Source: Icerya purchasi
Taxonomy: Eukaryota > Arthropoda > Insecta > Hemiptera > Monophlebidae
NCBI GenBank assembly: GCA_039619475.1
Contig: CM077115.1
Coordinates: 554,550,826 to 554,614,825 of the forward strand
Direction: 5' to 3'
Length of the DNA: 64,000 bases
The position numbers and the translations under genes were made by a program. Below the pieces are notes generated by a model. That model searched no databases. It was not told the origin of the DNA and saw only the letters and a program-made list of their open reading frames with translations. Positions 22,600 to 34,167 of this stretch are shown in pieces. The first letter of the stretch is position 1; every line of letters starts with the position of its first letter.

Positions 22600-24329
22600 T
22601 TGCATAACTATTATTGACACATACGACATATAGAGGACGCAGATAGCTACAATAAAATGTAAACACGGCGGGAAATCGAAGAAGAGAGATGGAAAAGTTA
22701 AACAGCGCAAAGCGAAAGATCAGTAGCGTAAATAAATAAGGAGAAGGAGCAGGACAGATGAAGAGACCCCGCCGGATGTGGTGAAGATCTGAAAAGGCAA
22801 AAAAAAATTGGAATCATAGCTCAGTGTAATCGAAAACTTGCAAGCAGATTTTCAGTCACACCTTAGAAAAGTCAATGTGAACTGCTTTAATTATTAAGAG
22901 TGGAATATTAATGATTATAATAATTTTTTTAAACTTGACAGACGGGGTAGAATAAAATATTATAATCTTAAAAACGTAAATATTTCAGTTTTATTTAATC
23001 GCTGAATATTCGAGAAATAGGAAAAAACAAAAACTAAAGTAATCAAACTTCCCACGAATAGACGCCAACACTTCATGCTGTATAGATTATGAACTGCTCG
23101 TGAACTGTCACGCTATGATGTAAAACATAAAATAAATAGCTATTACCCCGGACACTGAAAAAAAAAGCCGAACGGAACATTTTTTTCCCTCTTTTTATGG
23201 GCTCGTCAACCCGGAACCTTTATCCAGAAACTTTGTCATCGAGATATCAAGAAAATTATCCTAAATTATTTTGGTATTATTTAATTAATTATAACATTTT
23301 AAGAATGTTTGTTGATGTTAATTAACAGTTCGTTTCATCTGGTACTTTTTAGGTTTGGTTTCTGTACTGCAGTATTGCAGAGTGTCTTACAAGTGGCTTA
23401 TAAAAACTTCACTAATATCGCAGTGCCATATACATAAATATTTATATGTAAAAATATAAGTGGAATTTTTTCTCCATTTGCTGCACTTTTTATATATAAT
23501 TATAGAACTGCTGTTATTTTTGAAAATTTTTCATCATATTCACAACTACGAAGAAATTAATTGTCATTTATATGAATGGAATAAATTTAATTTTCATACT
23601 CCACCAAACCACTTTAGAAACTTTATTATCCCAGTAGTCGAGTAAATGAGACTAAAAGTTGAATTATTTTATCAGCTATTTTGAGATGGAATTCGCTAAT
23701 GGAGGATACCCCCCAGGACACAATTAAGGGTGGCGTTATATATATATATATATATGTATATATAGATATTGAACTATCGAAAATGGATACAACAAATTAC
23801 AGACTGTCGGCTGTTAACTTACTCCCTTGCGCATAATTATTTTTAGATATTGCAGAAGTTTGCCAATTAAAAAAGTTCAATAGAGGGCTGTACCGAATAT
23901 GTAGATGCTGCGTGAACCATTAAAACGGTGAGAAAAAAAATCAGAACTAACGTTTTCACATTCGGTGCCAGTCATGCGCTCGCATGCAGTTAATCTCATC
24001 TCGGGATTTTGATAGTTAACGAAAGATGCGTCAGCTAAGTTAAGGATTATATAAGGGTGCCCTAGCTGTTTCAGCGATCTAACACAAGGAAGATGGTGTC
24101 TAATTGCGCCTCCGCCATTCATTTTAGGTATATTGCACGGCGGGTCATTAGCTTTCCTAATGGTTGCACTATATGTTGCTGCTAAGTCTAAGATAAATGC
24201 TCTGGCTTTTTTACGATTCTAAAACAAATAGGAGAAGGTTAGTTTAACGGAGCCCGTATTTTACCATGTAGCGTGGAATCTAAAAATAGTAACTTTAAGA
24301 ATGCAAATACTTTTTCGTTATCTTTTCTT
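22600..24329. other. Unassigned interval with a short (TA)n tract
   Basis: (TA)n lies at 23738-23763. Open frames at 23460-23645 and 23877-24122 have no recognisable motif and no splice context that I trust. The segment 22600-22790 is less AT-rich but unassigned. Confidence 0.4.
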
Positions 24330-24340
24330 ATTAGTGATAT

Positions 24341-25727
24341 CTTCTTCTTCTTCTTAATTCCTCAATCTATATGATAGATTGGTGGACAGCCATGTTCTAA
24401 AAGTTCCTGGATAAAGCCATTTTCTTCATTTTTCCGTATTCGTTTGCTTTCACGTCTTCCTTTATTTGTTTTATATATTTCTGTCTTGGCCTTCCTGTTG
24501 GTCTTTTCCCCTCCATGGTTCCTTCTATTATTTCTGTTAGATATTCATTATTTCTATATATATGTCCAATCCATTTAGATCTTCTTTCCCCTTTAATATT
24601 TCCTTAATGGACTCCTTTTCTCTTTAACTTTATCTAATACTTCATCATTTCTTATTTTTTCTGTCCATGATATTCTCTCTATTTTTCTACCAGATTTCGA
24701 AAGCTTCCAGTTGGTTGTTTAACCGTTGATTCAAATTCCAAGTTTCTGAACCATATAGTACTATACTCCATACAAATACTTTAATAAATTTTTTCTTTAT
24801 TCCCCTTTGAATATTTCTAGATGTCAGGAAGTTTCTTTTTTTCTTGAATGCTAATTTTGCCATTGCTATTCTTTCCTTTATATCTTGATCACTTCTTCCA
24901 TCTTCTGTTATTATACTTCCCAGATATCTTTGCTTTTTTACCTGTTTTAATTTTTCTCCGTCTATTTTTATATCTATTTCTTTACTATCTATTTCTTTAC
25001 TATATTTTTCTTTACTACATCTCATTATTGTTGTTTTTTTTTTATTTATTTTCATATTATATGTTTTAAATATTTGATTCATCTGATCTAGTGAGCACAC
25101 CTTAGTTCTTGTTCGCTGTCTGCTATTATTGCGATATCATCTGCGAATCTAAACATACTTATTTTTATACCGCCTACTGAAACACCGTTACTATAATATA
25201 TTTTTGTTTCCATTCTTTTATCGCTCGTTTTATGTATATATTAAACAGCGTAGGAGATAAGCTGCAACCTTGCCTGACCCCTTTTCTTATCCTTGCTTCT
25301 TTTTTTATATATCTTTTATCCTTATTATTGTTTTCTGATTTTCATATAATGCTTCTATTATCCTTCTATCTCTGTTGTCTATATGTATTGTTTCCAGTAT
25401 TTCATTGAGCAACTTCCAGAGTTACATCTATCAAACGCTTTTTCAAGATGCACAAAGGCAATATAAATTGGCCGGTTTATTTCTATTTTCTTTTCTATTA
25501 CTAATTTTAAACCCAGTATTGCTTCCCTGGTTCCTTTACCCTTCCTGAAGCCATATTGATCTTCATTTAGCTCTTGTTCGATTTTATGTTTAATTCTATC
25601 TAGTATAATTTTTGTTAATATCTTCGAACTGTGTGTTATTAAACTGATTGTGCGGTGTTCTTCACATTTTCTCGTTCCGTTTCTTTTAGGTATCATTATT
25701 AGCCTACTTGTATTAAAATCATTGGGA
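24341..25727 (-). mobile_element. 5'-truncated RTE-like non-LTR retroelement with 11-bp target duplication
   Basis: Minus strand, 1387 bp. RT motifs in order: RLIMIPKRNGTRKCEEHRTI and SLITHSSKILTKIILDR, NEDQYGFRKGKGTREAILGL, IAFVHLEKAFDR (catalytic Asp slot altered in FVHLEKAFD), GVRQGCSLSPTLFNIYI and RFADD near 25140. Post-RT YLGSIITEDGRSDQDIKERI and LYGSETWNLNQRL follow, then a C-terminal GKRPTGRPRQKY near 24500. The 3' end is a short (GAA)n tail at 24341-24353. Direct repeats ATTAGTGATAT flank it at 24330-24340 and 25728-25738. A frameshift after LEKAFDR is shared with the copy at 27927-28575. Confidence 0.88.
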
Positions 25728-26232
25728 ATTAGTGATATGTGAAAGCAGGCCCGTGCCCAGAATTTTGGAAGGGGGGTGGGGGGTGAAAATTTTCTTCGCA
25801 TATTTATTTTATGAATAACAATACATTTTTCACTAATATTCGTACTATTAATAATTTCCACCATTTTGATTTACATAAATGAATTACCCCGTATACGAAC
25901 ATTAATAAAAATTACATATATGTTACTAATTACACACGTAATAAAAATTTTTGCATTAGATAATAATGAAGTACCTAAAAATATGGAGCATATTTTTTCT
26001 TTTTTCTTTTAAAGGTAGGTAAGAACATCCTAAAAAATCATCAATATTTATTTTAAATTTGTGATTTTTTTCAGATTTTTGTGTATTTATAATAACTATT
26101 TCAGTTCTCTAGGGGGGGGGGGGTAACCTCTACCCCCCCCCCCCCCCCCCCCGTGGACACGGCCTTATGTGAAAGGTAAATTTAGAAATTAAAATCAACT
26201 ATAATGAACGTCACCGTTCGCGTTAACATATA
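25070..26232 (-). repeat. Inverted segmental duplication, left arm (partner 27856-28575)
   Basis: The minus strand of this segment, after removal of the MITE at 25746-26167, matches the plus strand of 27856-28575 nearly base for base. The match covers both the 5' part of the RTE-like insertion and about 60 bp of unrelated flank beyond its target duplication (26176-26232, containing GTCACCGTTCGCGTTAAC). Homology stops abruptly at both ends. Sharing of the flank and of one frameshift means a duplication of the locus and not two insertions. Confidence 0.85.
25746..26167 (-). mobile_element. hAT-like MITE, family A, copy 2, with exact 8-bp target duplication
   Basis: The left end is CAGGCCCGTGCCCAGA and the right end in reverse complement is TAAGGCCGTGTCCACG. 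Exact 8-bp direct repeats TGTGAAAG flank it (25738-25745 and 26168-26175). The duplicated locus at 27856-28575 holds the single-copy empty site CTTTCACA at 27910-27917, which proves the insertion and its boundaries. The interior carries long C and G tracts near 26115-26152. It is non-coding. Its orientation is opposite to the other three copies in the window. Confidence 0.92.
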
Positions 26233-26235
26233 TTT

Positions 26236-27076
26236 TATCCTTAGTAAAAAACACTTTAAAAACAAACTGTTGGTTTTTATCTTACCTCGGCGCTCATAAC
26301 CAGTCAATTAACAAGATACTACTTAATTGGACTTTTATTTATTTTATTTTGGGGGGGGGTGATCATTCGTAATTCTACACAGATGAAATAAACAATGTTA
26401 CGGTTTGAGCGTCTGCACAAAGTCATAAATATATTCACTAGAATCGACTAATGTGGGACCACAATTAGTCGTAATTATGAAAAAAAGAAAAAGGCGCTTA
26501 GGTAGCACTCATACAGGAGTGGATTAAGGATTTACGGAAAAAAATGGTGAAAAAATTCATTGTCATATACATATATGTGAAAACAAACAAGTGAAAAAAA
26601 AGAATATACTGCGTACGTATGAATGAATAATAAAATTAAATTTATGCTCTTTTTAAAAAATCAACTTTCTTACGCTAAAAAACTGAATACTATATAAATT
26701 GAAGGTCAATAAGAAATATTTTATATACATGTATATATATATATGTTATTGTTTGTAATTTTTATTAATAACATTACATTTTCTAATTCTACAAAAAATA
26801 TTTAAATCATGTTCTTTTCTTTATATAAATTGAACGTGTATGTTTAAAATTCCATGAAAAAAATGAATGATGATTTATTAAATTTTTCGAAATACAAATA
26901 CATTTATAAAATCAGCAATCAATTAAAACTCGCTTTTATTTTATACAATTTTTATACAGTTCTAAATAAATTAACTTTCAGTAAAAATAAAAAGTAAAAT
27001 ATTTTATTAAAATAAAAAATATTTCAGGTCATAAAATGTTTTTATATAAAAAAATTTACAACGATTGTATGGGTAT
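26236..27076. other. Spacer between inverted duplication arms, unassigned part
   Basis: AT-rich. A CAGGAGTGGATTAAGG motif at 26514 resembles a hAT-type end, but I found no matching right end. A G tract lies at 26351-26359. No gene recognised. Confidence 0.4.
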
Positions 27077-27461
27077 AGAGGGCCCTATCTAGACCGTAAT
27101 TTCGGGAGGGGTTACGAAAATATTTTTCTAAATAAATGAATATATATATATGTATGTATGTGTGTGTGTGTGTGTGTGTGTATGTATTACCATAAAATAT
27201 ATTTATTTGTAAATAGTACACTAAAGCCTTGTAGTCAATTATTGTACATGCAATATTTGGCAATACTACCATAAAAACAAATCACAAATAATCGTTTCCA
27301 TAGAATTCATAAAAATTTTAATTTCCTTTACTTTTATCAAAAATTGAAAAGAAATAAATTTATTCTAAATTTCGGTCCATTTAATTTAAGCAGTTATTAT
27401 TTCGCAGACATTTCGGGGGGTGGGGATGAACTCTGAAAACCCCGCTCAGATACGGCCATCC
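27077..27461. mobile_element. Candidate hAT-like MITE, family D
   Basis: Imperfect terminal inverted repeats: the left reads AGAGGGCCCTATCTAG, and the right in reverse complement reads GGATGGCCGTATCTGAG. Flanks are ATGGGTAT (27069-27076) and ATGTGTAT (27462-27469), 7 of 8 bases the same, as expected for a hAT target duplication. G-rich subterminal blocks sit inside both ends. It contains a (TG)n microsatellite near 27150-27180. No second copy in this window. Confidence 0.55.
27149..27187. repeat. (TG)n / (TATG)n microsatellite
   Basis: About 14 TG units flanked by TATG units, giving spurious Thr/His-rich translation on the minus strand. Confidence 0.95.
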
Positions 27462-27855
27462 ATGTGTATCAATATTTAAATAGAGAATTGTTATCAATTG
27501 ATTTGTCGAATGTTTATATATTATTTAATACGTATGTTTAACGACTCATTAATTTTTTTTTTAACACAATAAATTAGTTTGTAGAAAATTTCGATAAATA
27601 TTCATTTTTGTAGAATTTGGTTTATTGGGAAAAAAAGAGAAATTTTATAGAGAAAAAGTGTATAATTTTATTAATGAACTCCCGCACATTCTTTTTTTAC
27701 GTATGTACAAAAATTAACAGAATTCTTTTTTAAGATAAAAAACGCCAATTTAAAATCTTGCATTTTTACAGTATTATATGTATTTTGGGAATAAAAACTC
27801 AAAATTTTGCACGTGGAAAATTAAATTTCTTTTTTCGTTCAAGAGCGCGGGGCAT

Positions 27856-28575
27856 ATGTTAACGCGAACGGTGACGTTCGGTATAGTTGATTTTAATTTC
27901 TAAATTTACCTTTCACATATCACTAATTGCCAATGATTTTAATACAAGTAGGCTAATAATGATACCTAAAAGAAACGGAACGAGAAAATGCGAAGAACGC
28001 CGCACAATCAGTTTAATAACACACAGTTCGAAGATATTAACAAAAATTATATTAGATAGAATTAAACATAAAATCGAACAAGAGCTAAATGAAGATCAAT
28101 ATGGCTTCAGGAAGGGTAAAGGAACCAGGGAAGCAATACTGGGTTTAAAATTAGTAATAGAAAAGAAAATAGAAATAAACCGGCCAATTTATATTGCCTT
28201 TGTGCATCTTGAAAAAGCGTTTGATAGATGTAACTCTGGAAGTTGCTCAATGAAATACTGGAAACAATACATATAGACAACAGAGATAGAAGGATAATAG
28301 AAGCATTATATGAAAATCAGAAAACAATAATAAGGATAAAAGATATATAAAAAAAGAAGCAAGGATAAGAAAAGGGGTCAGGCAAGGTTGCAGCTTATCT
28401 CCTACGCTGTTTAATATATACATAGAACGAGCGATAAAAGAATGGAAATAAAAATATAGTAACGGTGTTTCAGTAGGCGGTATAAAAATAAGTATGTTTA
28501 GATTCGCAGATGATACCGCAATAATAGCAGACAGCGAACAAGAACTAAGGTGTGCTCACTAGATCAGATGAATCA
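27856..28575 (+). repeat. Inverted segmental duplication, right arm with RTE-like fragment and empty MITE site
   Basis: Bases 27856-27915 correspond to the flank, 27916-27926 to the copied target-site sequence ATATCACTAAT, and 27927-28575 to the 5' part of the RTE-like insertion seen at 24341-25727. The RT motifs RLIMIPKRNGTRKCEE, NEDQYGFRKGKGTREAILGL, FVHLEKAFDR and FRFADDTAIIADS are readable, with the same frameshift after AFDR as in the other arm. No MITE is present at CTTTCACA (27910-27917). Homology ends in the RT domain just after FADD, so this arm has no 3' tail and no second target duplication. Confidence 0.87.
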
Positions 28576-28579
28576 AATA

Positions 28580-29396
28580 TAAGATACTTTATTTTTCCGT
28601 TTGTTTTTTTTATTATCTTTAAAAGTAACACGAAGACCCCCAGCTTTAGATATACATTTTATTTGTTTTTTAAATGATTTTGGTGGAAGGTAAATGTAAG
28701 ATTTGAAAAGACGATTAAAATTATCATAAATCGTCATTTCCAGTTTTATATTTGCCCTTTACTGAATTATTTAAACCGCAAATAAAATGTAGGTATTGAT
28801 GTGTCGGGAAAAACTTTTATGTAAAATTGGGTTCTCATATTACTTCGAAAAAAAAGAAAAAAGAGAAATAACCTGTAATGCGCAAGTTTGCAGCCAGAAT
28901 GGAAATTTTATCAAACTTTGTAATTCGATGAAATTTTCATACGTTAAGAATTAGCGTCCTACATGCATATCCTTGAAATGATAAGTATTAATTTAAGAAA
29001 TACATCGATTTTTCCGTATTAAAGAGGAGAGAAAATACCGATTATTAGAATTTGCTGAATGCGTCATTTATATATCGGAAAATTATTAAAATATTGAAAC
29101 CTAAGTTTTTAAAATAAACCATCGATTTATTAAATTTCACGATGGATTTATTTTGAAAAAAATCATTCGAACTTAAATTCTGGAAGGAGAATGGGAATTC
29201 GATGTTCTTAATTATTGGTCAAAGGCGATAAATATGAGTTGCTTGGAAAAACATCATTCAGCGTAAATAATTATATAAAACGTATACGTTGTTAGAAAGC
29301 ATATTCGTATGATATATATGTATTTTCAACCACTTTTTTCTTTCCTTTTTTTTTCATCTAAAATAATGGTTTCCTTTCTTTTTTTTAATTTTTCAG
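28580..29396. other. Unassigned AT-rich interval
   Basis: Nothing recognised apart from the pyrimidine tract (about 29365-29396) that would serve as splice acceptor for the following candidate exon. Confidence 0.4.
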
Positions 29397-29439
29397 TTTT
29401 TAGCTGTGGTTACCGGTCCGGCTTCGTACACTATAGGCG
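29397..29439 (+). CDS. Candidate internal exon 1 of a split membrane-protein gene
   Basis: A 43-nt segment lies between a strong acceptor (long T/C tract ending TTTTTCAG) and a donor GTAAAT. In phase 0 it reads FLAVVTGPASYTIG plus one base G, which completes a glycine codon with the first two bases of the next candidate exon (34168). No stop is present. Hydrophobic, small-residue-rich content suits the start of a membrane segment. Support is mainly phase agreement and splice sites, so this is the weakest of the four exons; it could belong to another gene or be chance. The upstream exon with the start codon was not found. Confidence 0.4.
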
Positions 29440-29679
29440 GTAAATATAACGTTATTCATATTATTCGTAACAATAATTTCATAAGACGAAAAAATGAAAC
29501 CGCTTACGAATATCTGAAATTTATCTTATCTTATCTGTATATTTTTGATTAAATAGTAAGAAAGCGCATTAGTATTAAGTATGTAAGTATAAACTAGAAG
29601 TTACAAAAAAATCCTTCATATTAAAGCTGAATGAAATTTCTGCCTCCAAAATATCGAGTAATTTAAAAATGTCTAAAAA

Positions 29680-29860
29680 CTGACGTTAAATTGTGGCTGG
29701 AGGTATCGATACGACGATGATGATACACTAGAGCATGTATTGTTTGACGGCTCAACTAAGAGTCTCAGCTCTTAACGAAAAAGACTACTGAAAAAGCAAT
29801 CGAAAAAATTAACCGGATATCAGTTGCGCCACCATATTTCTATTTATGCAGTTATATGAC
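29680..29860 (+). mobile_element. Possible non-LTR retroelement C-terminal fragment
   Basis: A short reading CGWRYRYDDDDTLEHVLFDG resembles the C-terminal zinc-knuckle region of R1/I-type pol (CGC..ETLEHVLFDC). The final Cys is Gly here and the frame ends soon after. Only one motif supports it. Confidence 0.4.
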
Positions 29861-30243
29861 AAACTGCTACTAAATGTTACCAATTTCAGAATGCCAACCC
29901 TCGAAGCATCTTGGATATAACTGCAAGAACTATAGACATTAAAATGCCATATGGTCCTATTAAATGTTAAGCAAGCGTTTGACAATACGCTAGGATTTCT
30001 CGTGTAAAGTTTAATATTAATTTTCGTATAAATGTTTCGAATCATTAGGATCATAGATGTGTGCGATCGATAGGTAAAAAAAAAAAAAAAAAAGCAGAAA
30101 TGAACAATTTCAACAGCCCTCAGAATCACGTACTGGAACGGTTTTCGTATTTAATTAATTCTGCAAACATGTTTCTATAGGATCGTGAAATAATCAGGTT
30201 TTGTGCTGAAAGCCATTGATTCATTGAGGCAGGGAGGGGCAAG
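29861..30243. other. Unassigned interval
   Basis: An A run at 30076-30093 could be the A-tail of the preceding fragment. Nothing else recognised. Confidence 0.35.
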
Positions 30244-30500
30244 ATGAGTTGCCAGCCGCCGGGGGGGGGCAGATGATAGAAAAAGGATATGAGTTATAGG
30301 AAAAATAAAATTTACAAGTTGTAAAGACACTTAATATTTTGTATTAAACAAGAATAAAATCTCTTAATTAAAACATGTAAGTTTTCCAAATTGTCCATGA
30401 TTACGCGCCTATGAATACTCATCAATGCCAGTTGATTAAAAAGTTTCAAGGCTCCAGGGGGGGGGCAGCTGCCCCTCCCTGCCCCCCGCTGGCGACGCCC
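30244..30500 (+). mobile_element. hAT-like MITE, family C, copy 1
   Basis: The left end GTTGCCAGCCG followed by a G tract and the right end in reverse complement GGGCGTCGCCAGCGGGGGG form inverted termini of the GCGTCGCCAGC type used by hAT elements. The interior matches 39111-39380: GATATGAGTTATAGGAAAAA, TTAAACAAGAATAAAATCT and GCGCCTATGAATACTC-T-A-TGCCAGTTGATT are shared. The outermost bases are degraded and no target duplication could be fixed. Non-coding. Confidence 0.65.
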
Positions 30501-30891
30501 ATGTTTGCAGCAATTACAAATCCAGTCGGAATTAAATCATAGTTCAAAGAATACGTCTAATTACTGTTAACAAAAATAAATTGGTAACATTTACCAGCAA
30601 AAGTTTGGCATTGTTGACGATCTACAGAACTATGACTAGAATTACCGTCATATTCCTTAATACCGGCTGTAACGTATTTAGTGTTACTATTACTACTATT
30701 ATTTCCATTTCCATTGTAATCTATAGCAAAATAATCCATCATTGTTATTGTTTTGCTTACTCTGACGTACGCGTCTATCTAGTTTGATTTCCTTTTCTTT
30801 TATTTCAATGTCTAAGCGGACGGCAAAACGATACCCTAACCCTTACACTCATGTTCTTAATTTTTTCCGATGATTTTTTCTCACTTTTCCT

Positions 30892-31142
30892 ACATATCGC
30901 TGATTAAATACAATAATGTCATAACTCAAAATATAGCGAATTTGAGTTATACGTATTACAGTTGGAATGCATTTTATGAGTACAGTTATAGAACGCCCCA
31001 TATTTGTAAATAAGAAACTCGACAAAAGGTGAGCATTGCTTTTGGAATACCCTTCAAATTATAGTAAATGTTAATTTGCGCTTTCTGCGAAATAGTGCTT
31101 TTTTGAGTTATGACGTTATTGTATTTAATGAGCGATATATGT
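30892..31142. repeat. Inverted-repeat element, 251 bp
   Basis: Arms of about 38 bp: the left (30892-30930) contains TTAAATACAATAATGTCATA and the right (31100-31142) is its near-perfect reverse complement with one substitution (TGTC against CGTC) and small terminal indels. The spacer of about 170 bp contains a third TTGAGTTAT motif at 30941. Likely a small MITE of unknown superfamily; no clear target duplication. The 92-residue minus-strand frame over it has no known motif. Confidence 0.6.
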
Positions 31143-32277
31143 ATCTTATCTTGGATCTCTCCACTTTGACCCTCCCACGATCCAAAGTATTGTCGGGATT
31201 CCTCCTTTAGCTCTTCTAGATATTTACCGAACTTCTGTTTAATTTTACTTCTAAAATGTGTCAAGTGTTTTATTTGGTTTTTTGTTATTCTCCTTCGGTA
31301 GGTCTAAATTCCTTATTTAGATTATTTAATTTTTCCTTTTAAACTTTTTCATTGCTTTCTTTTAGTCTTTTATTCGATTTTTTTAAATTTTCGTTATTAC
31401 TTTTCTCTGCAGGTTTTTTTTATAAGTAATGTGAAACATTTTAAAAAAAAACGGGTCTGAACCCCTGAGGCATCAGACTCGAGGCACATATTCCTTCGAA
31501 CCGCCATCGGTCACTCACTAGCGATAACGAGCTGCATAATACCCCGCCTTCCTCGCACGAGTCTTCTCGGATATTACGTTGACCTCGATTTACCACATGT
31601 TCGAGACCGGCACGGTCTTTTATTAAACGAAGCTGATATGATAAATTACGGCCAAGTGCAGAAAAGATGGCGCGGAAATATAAAAAATGAATTAACATTT
31701 TCAAATATGCACGCGTCTTAATTTAAATTATTGCTAAAAAATGTATTGAATACGTTGACAGTTGAAAACATGGGGGTAAATCGGTTGAGAAAATCTGTAC
31801 AACATAATGCCGAAATTCAAAAAATTCCAAACAATTTCAAACGATAAATAATTTTTAAGCAATTTTTAGTAACGCTAAATGATCATACCAGAAATTTCTT
31901 AATTTACTTGAGATTCCCTTAATATATATGTATATACATTAATTTGATGTAATGCTGAAATAATAGATATAGTGAAAGTTAACATAATTAAACCTTAAAA
32001 GAAACAGAAAAAAAAAAAAAATGTAACTTCCTTGAAACGACAGTAATTTTAGGTAATATAATACAAAATGTTGGGGTTGTTCTTATAGTGAATGTTTTAT
32101 TTTAACACTACATAAAATAAAGTATATTTGAACAATTAACGTTATATTCGTATGTAATAAAAATTTTAATATAATTATATAAACATTTATTTATGAAAAC
32201 GTTTTATCAGTAGAAATAGTACAAAATAAAACGGTAAATGTTTTTTTTTTAAACAAACATAAACATAAATATATGTA
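31143..32277. other. Unassigned interval within a putative intron
   Basis: A more GC-rich block at 31450-31670 has tRNA-like snippets (GGTTCGAAGG in reverse complement near 31495) but no foldable tRNA. Remainder AT-rich, nothing recognised. Confidence 0.4.
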
Positions 32278-32898
32278 CAGTTGCGGATCGACGGGGGGGC
32301 ATTCCCCCCAAGAACCAAAGTCTATTTGTTATAACAGAGGCACTTAATTTATACTATAAAAGATTTGTATAAATTTTACCTATGGATTTAATAATTAATA
32401 TTTAATACACTGTTTTTCTAGTAAAACTATTAATGTTACGCTTTTATTTTATGTTAAACCCAACTGTCATCGATATTTTTTGCCTTTCTTATTTATTTTT
32501 AATTTTTATTTTGTAATTTTAATTAAAAATAGTTCAATGAGAAATGTATATGTATATTTTTTTACTTGCTCAAGAACAAAGATTTTGGATTGGATTACTA
32601 ATAAAAATAAAAAAGGAAGTTAAGTTTAATAAAAATACTATCTTTCTTACTATTTCTTAACTACCCTTTTAGCTAGAATTTTATAATTTCGTTTTATTTT
32701 TCACCTAAAAATAAAACAAAATTTGAATTAAATTGTAATAATTATGTAATTTTAAAAAATTTTTAAATTTCTAAAGAGGTCGCTATTTGAGTTTCTTTTT
32801 TTTTTATGAAGCAAGCGGTATTTCTAAAATCTACTGCCTACCGAAGAAGATTTTACGTAATTATATCCCCCCCCCCCCCAATGTCCTGGATCCGCATA
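32278..32898 (+). mobile_element. hAT-like MITE, family B, copy 2
   Basis: The left end is CAGTTGCGGATCGACGGGGG and the right end in reverse complement is TGCGGATCCAGGACATT. The interior follows copy 1 (11422-12033) throughout in the same orientation, including the C tract before the right end (32867-32879). Flanking AT repeats hide the target duplication (TATATGTA at 32270-32277; only AT-rich sequence after 32898). Non-coding. Confidence 0.78.
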
Positions 32899-33745
32899 TA
32901 ATATATATATATATACATTGTTATATGTCTATTACATTGTACAGCATTTAAAATAGAAATACAAAATAAAAAAAAATTTCTAATAAAGGTAGAGTGTGTT
33001 GTAAGAGTACACGTGGGTATATTTATGATCCTGTAGTCGGCTGAGGTAGGTGGACTACCGTATTAACGAAAAAAGAGGCATATAAAAATTCAGCAGTAGC
33101 GGATTTCGGTAACAGTGAAAGAAAAGTTAGAGGAAGGAAAAAGGGCACCAGGAAAAATCAGTTGCAGATCATTTTCAAAGTCTTAAAAGGAGAGGTCGAC
33201 GCTTCGCAGTAACAGACACAAAAAAAAAAAAAATTCCAGATGATTCCAAACAATTCCAGACAATCGACAAGTTTGTACACCGCAGTTCTGGACTGGTCTA
33301 CCTCTTTATTGAAAAAGACTCGAACTGACTTAAGCAGCAAGCGGCAATTAATAGAACGACTGACTTGAAACAAAACGATATTAGAGACGAATGAACTGTA
33401 TCAAGACAAAAGCCACTGACGCACTGCTTGGCTACATGTCAGAGAAGTGACGTAGTTAGAACCACATCACATACTCTCCATAAGACTCTAAGAAGATGCA
33501 GCATCACCAAAAATTAAATGCCGAAATAAATTCAAAACCGATAGAACTGAACATACACAATCAGTTATTAATATGTTGCAAAATAATCCTTAACTAAGTA
33601 ACAAAGGAGGTATCGCTGTTATGTCGAACCGTAAATGTTGTGCGAGAAGTAAAATGGAATAGGTTAATAAGAGCAACAAACAATTAGAAGCATATGACAT
33701 AAAAGCGTTATAATTTAAATTAGGATTTTGTGTTTTTCCTGAATG
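32899..33745. other. Unassigned interval within a putative intron
   Basis: Less AT-rich than its flanks between 33000 and 33560, with no readable domain in any frame. Could be part of an unrecognised old element. Confidence 0.4.
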
Positions 33746-33991
33746 TTAATATTTTTAAAATAAACACACACTTATATAGAAAAGAATTATAATTCAAAAT
33801 TAATTAAATATTGCCGACCAGTTTTGGATGAGATCCATAATCAAGGCTTTATAAATTGGTAACATAAACCGATGTTACCAATTTATAAAGCCATGATTAT
33901 GGATCTCATCCAAAACTGGTCGGCAATATTTAATTAATTTTGAATTATAATTCTTTTCTATATAAGTGTGTGTTTATTTTAAAAGTATTAA
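33746..33991. repeat. Near-perfect 246-bp palindrome (long hairpin)
   Basis: Left arm 33746-33865 and right arm 33872-33991 are 120 bp each and reverse complements with two mismatches (near 33752 and 33844 of the left arm), separated by a 6-base loop AAACCG. If transcribed it would fold into a 120-bp hairpin, long enough for Dicer. The sequence is not seen elsewhere in the window and has no terminal-repeat signature other than the palindrome itself. It ends 176 bases before the acceptor side of the candidate exon at 34168, so it would lie in that intron. Confidence 0.97.
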
Positions 33992-34167
33992 TATTAATAA
34001 AAGTGTTAATTATTTTAATTGTTCAAGTTTTCTAATAAATATAATTCTTATTTTTTATTCATTGAAACTGATCGCTTTGTATTAAATTTACATTTGCAGT
34101 TAATTTTATATAGGTTTTCATACCATAAAACAACTTTTTCATTACAAATTTTAATTTTTTTTGACAG

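Noticed and set aside
24848..25069. Leucine/phenylalanine-rich plus-strand open frame resembling a membrane protein
   Set aside because: Antisense of the lysine-rich minus-strand RTE-like coding sequence.
31480..31510. GGTTCGAA-like B-box in reverse complement as a tRNA gene
   Set aside because: No matching A-box or cloverleaf could be drawn around it.
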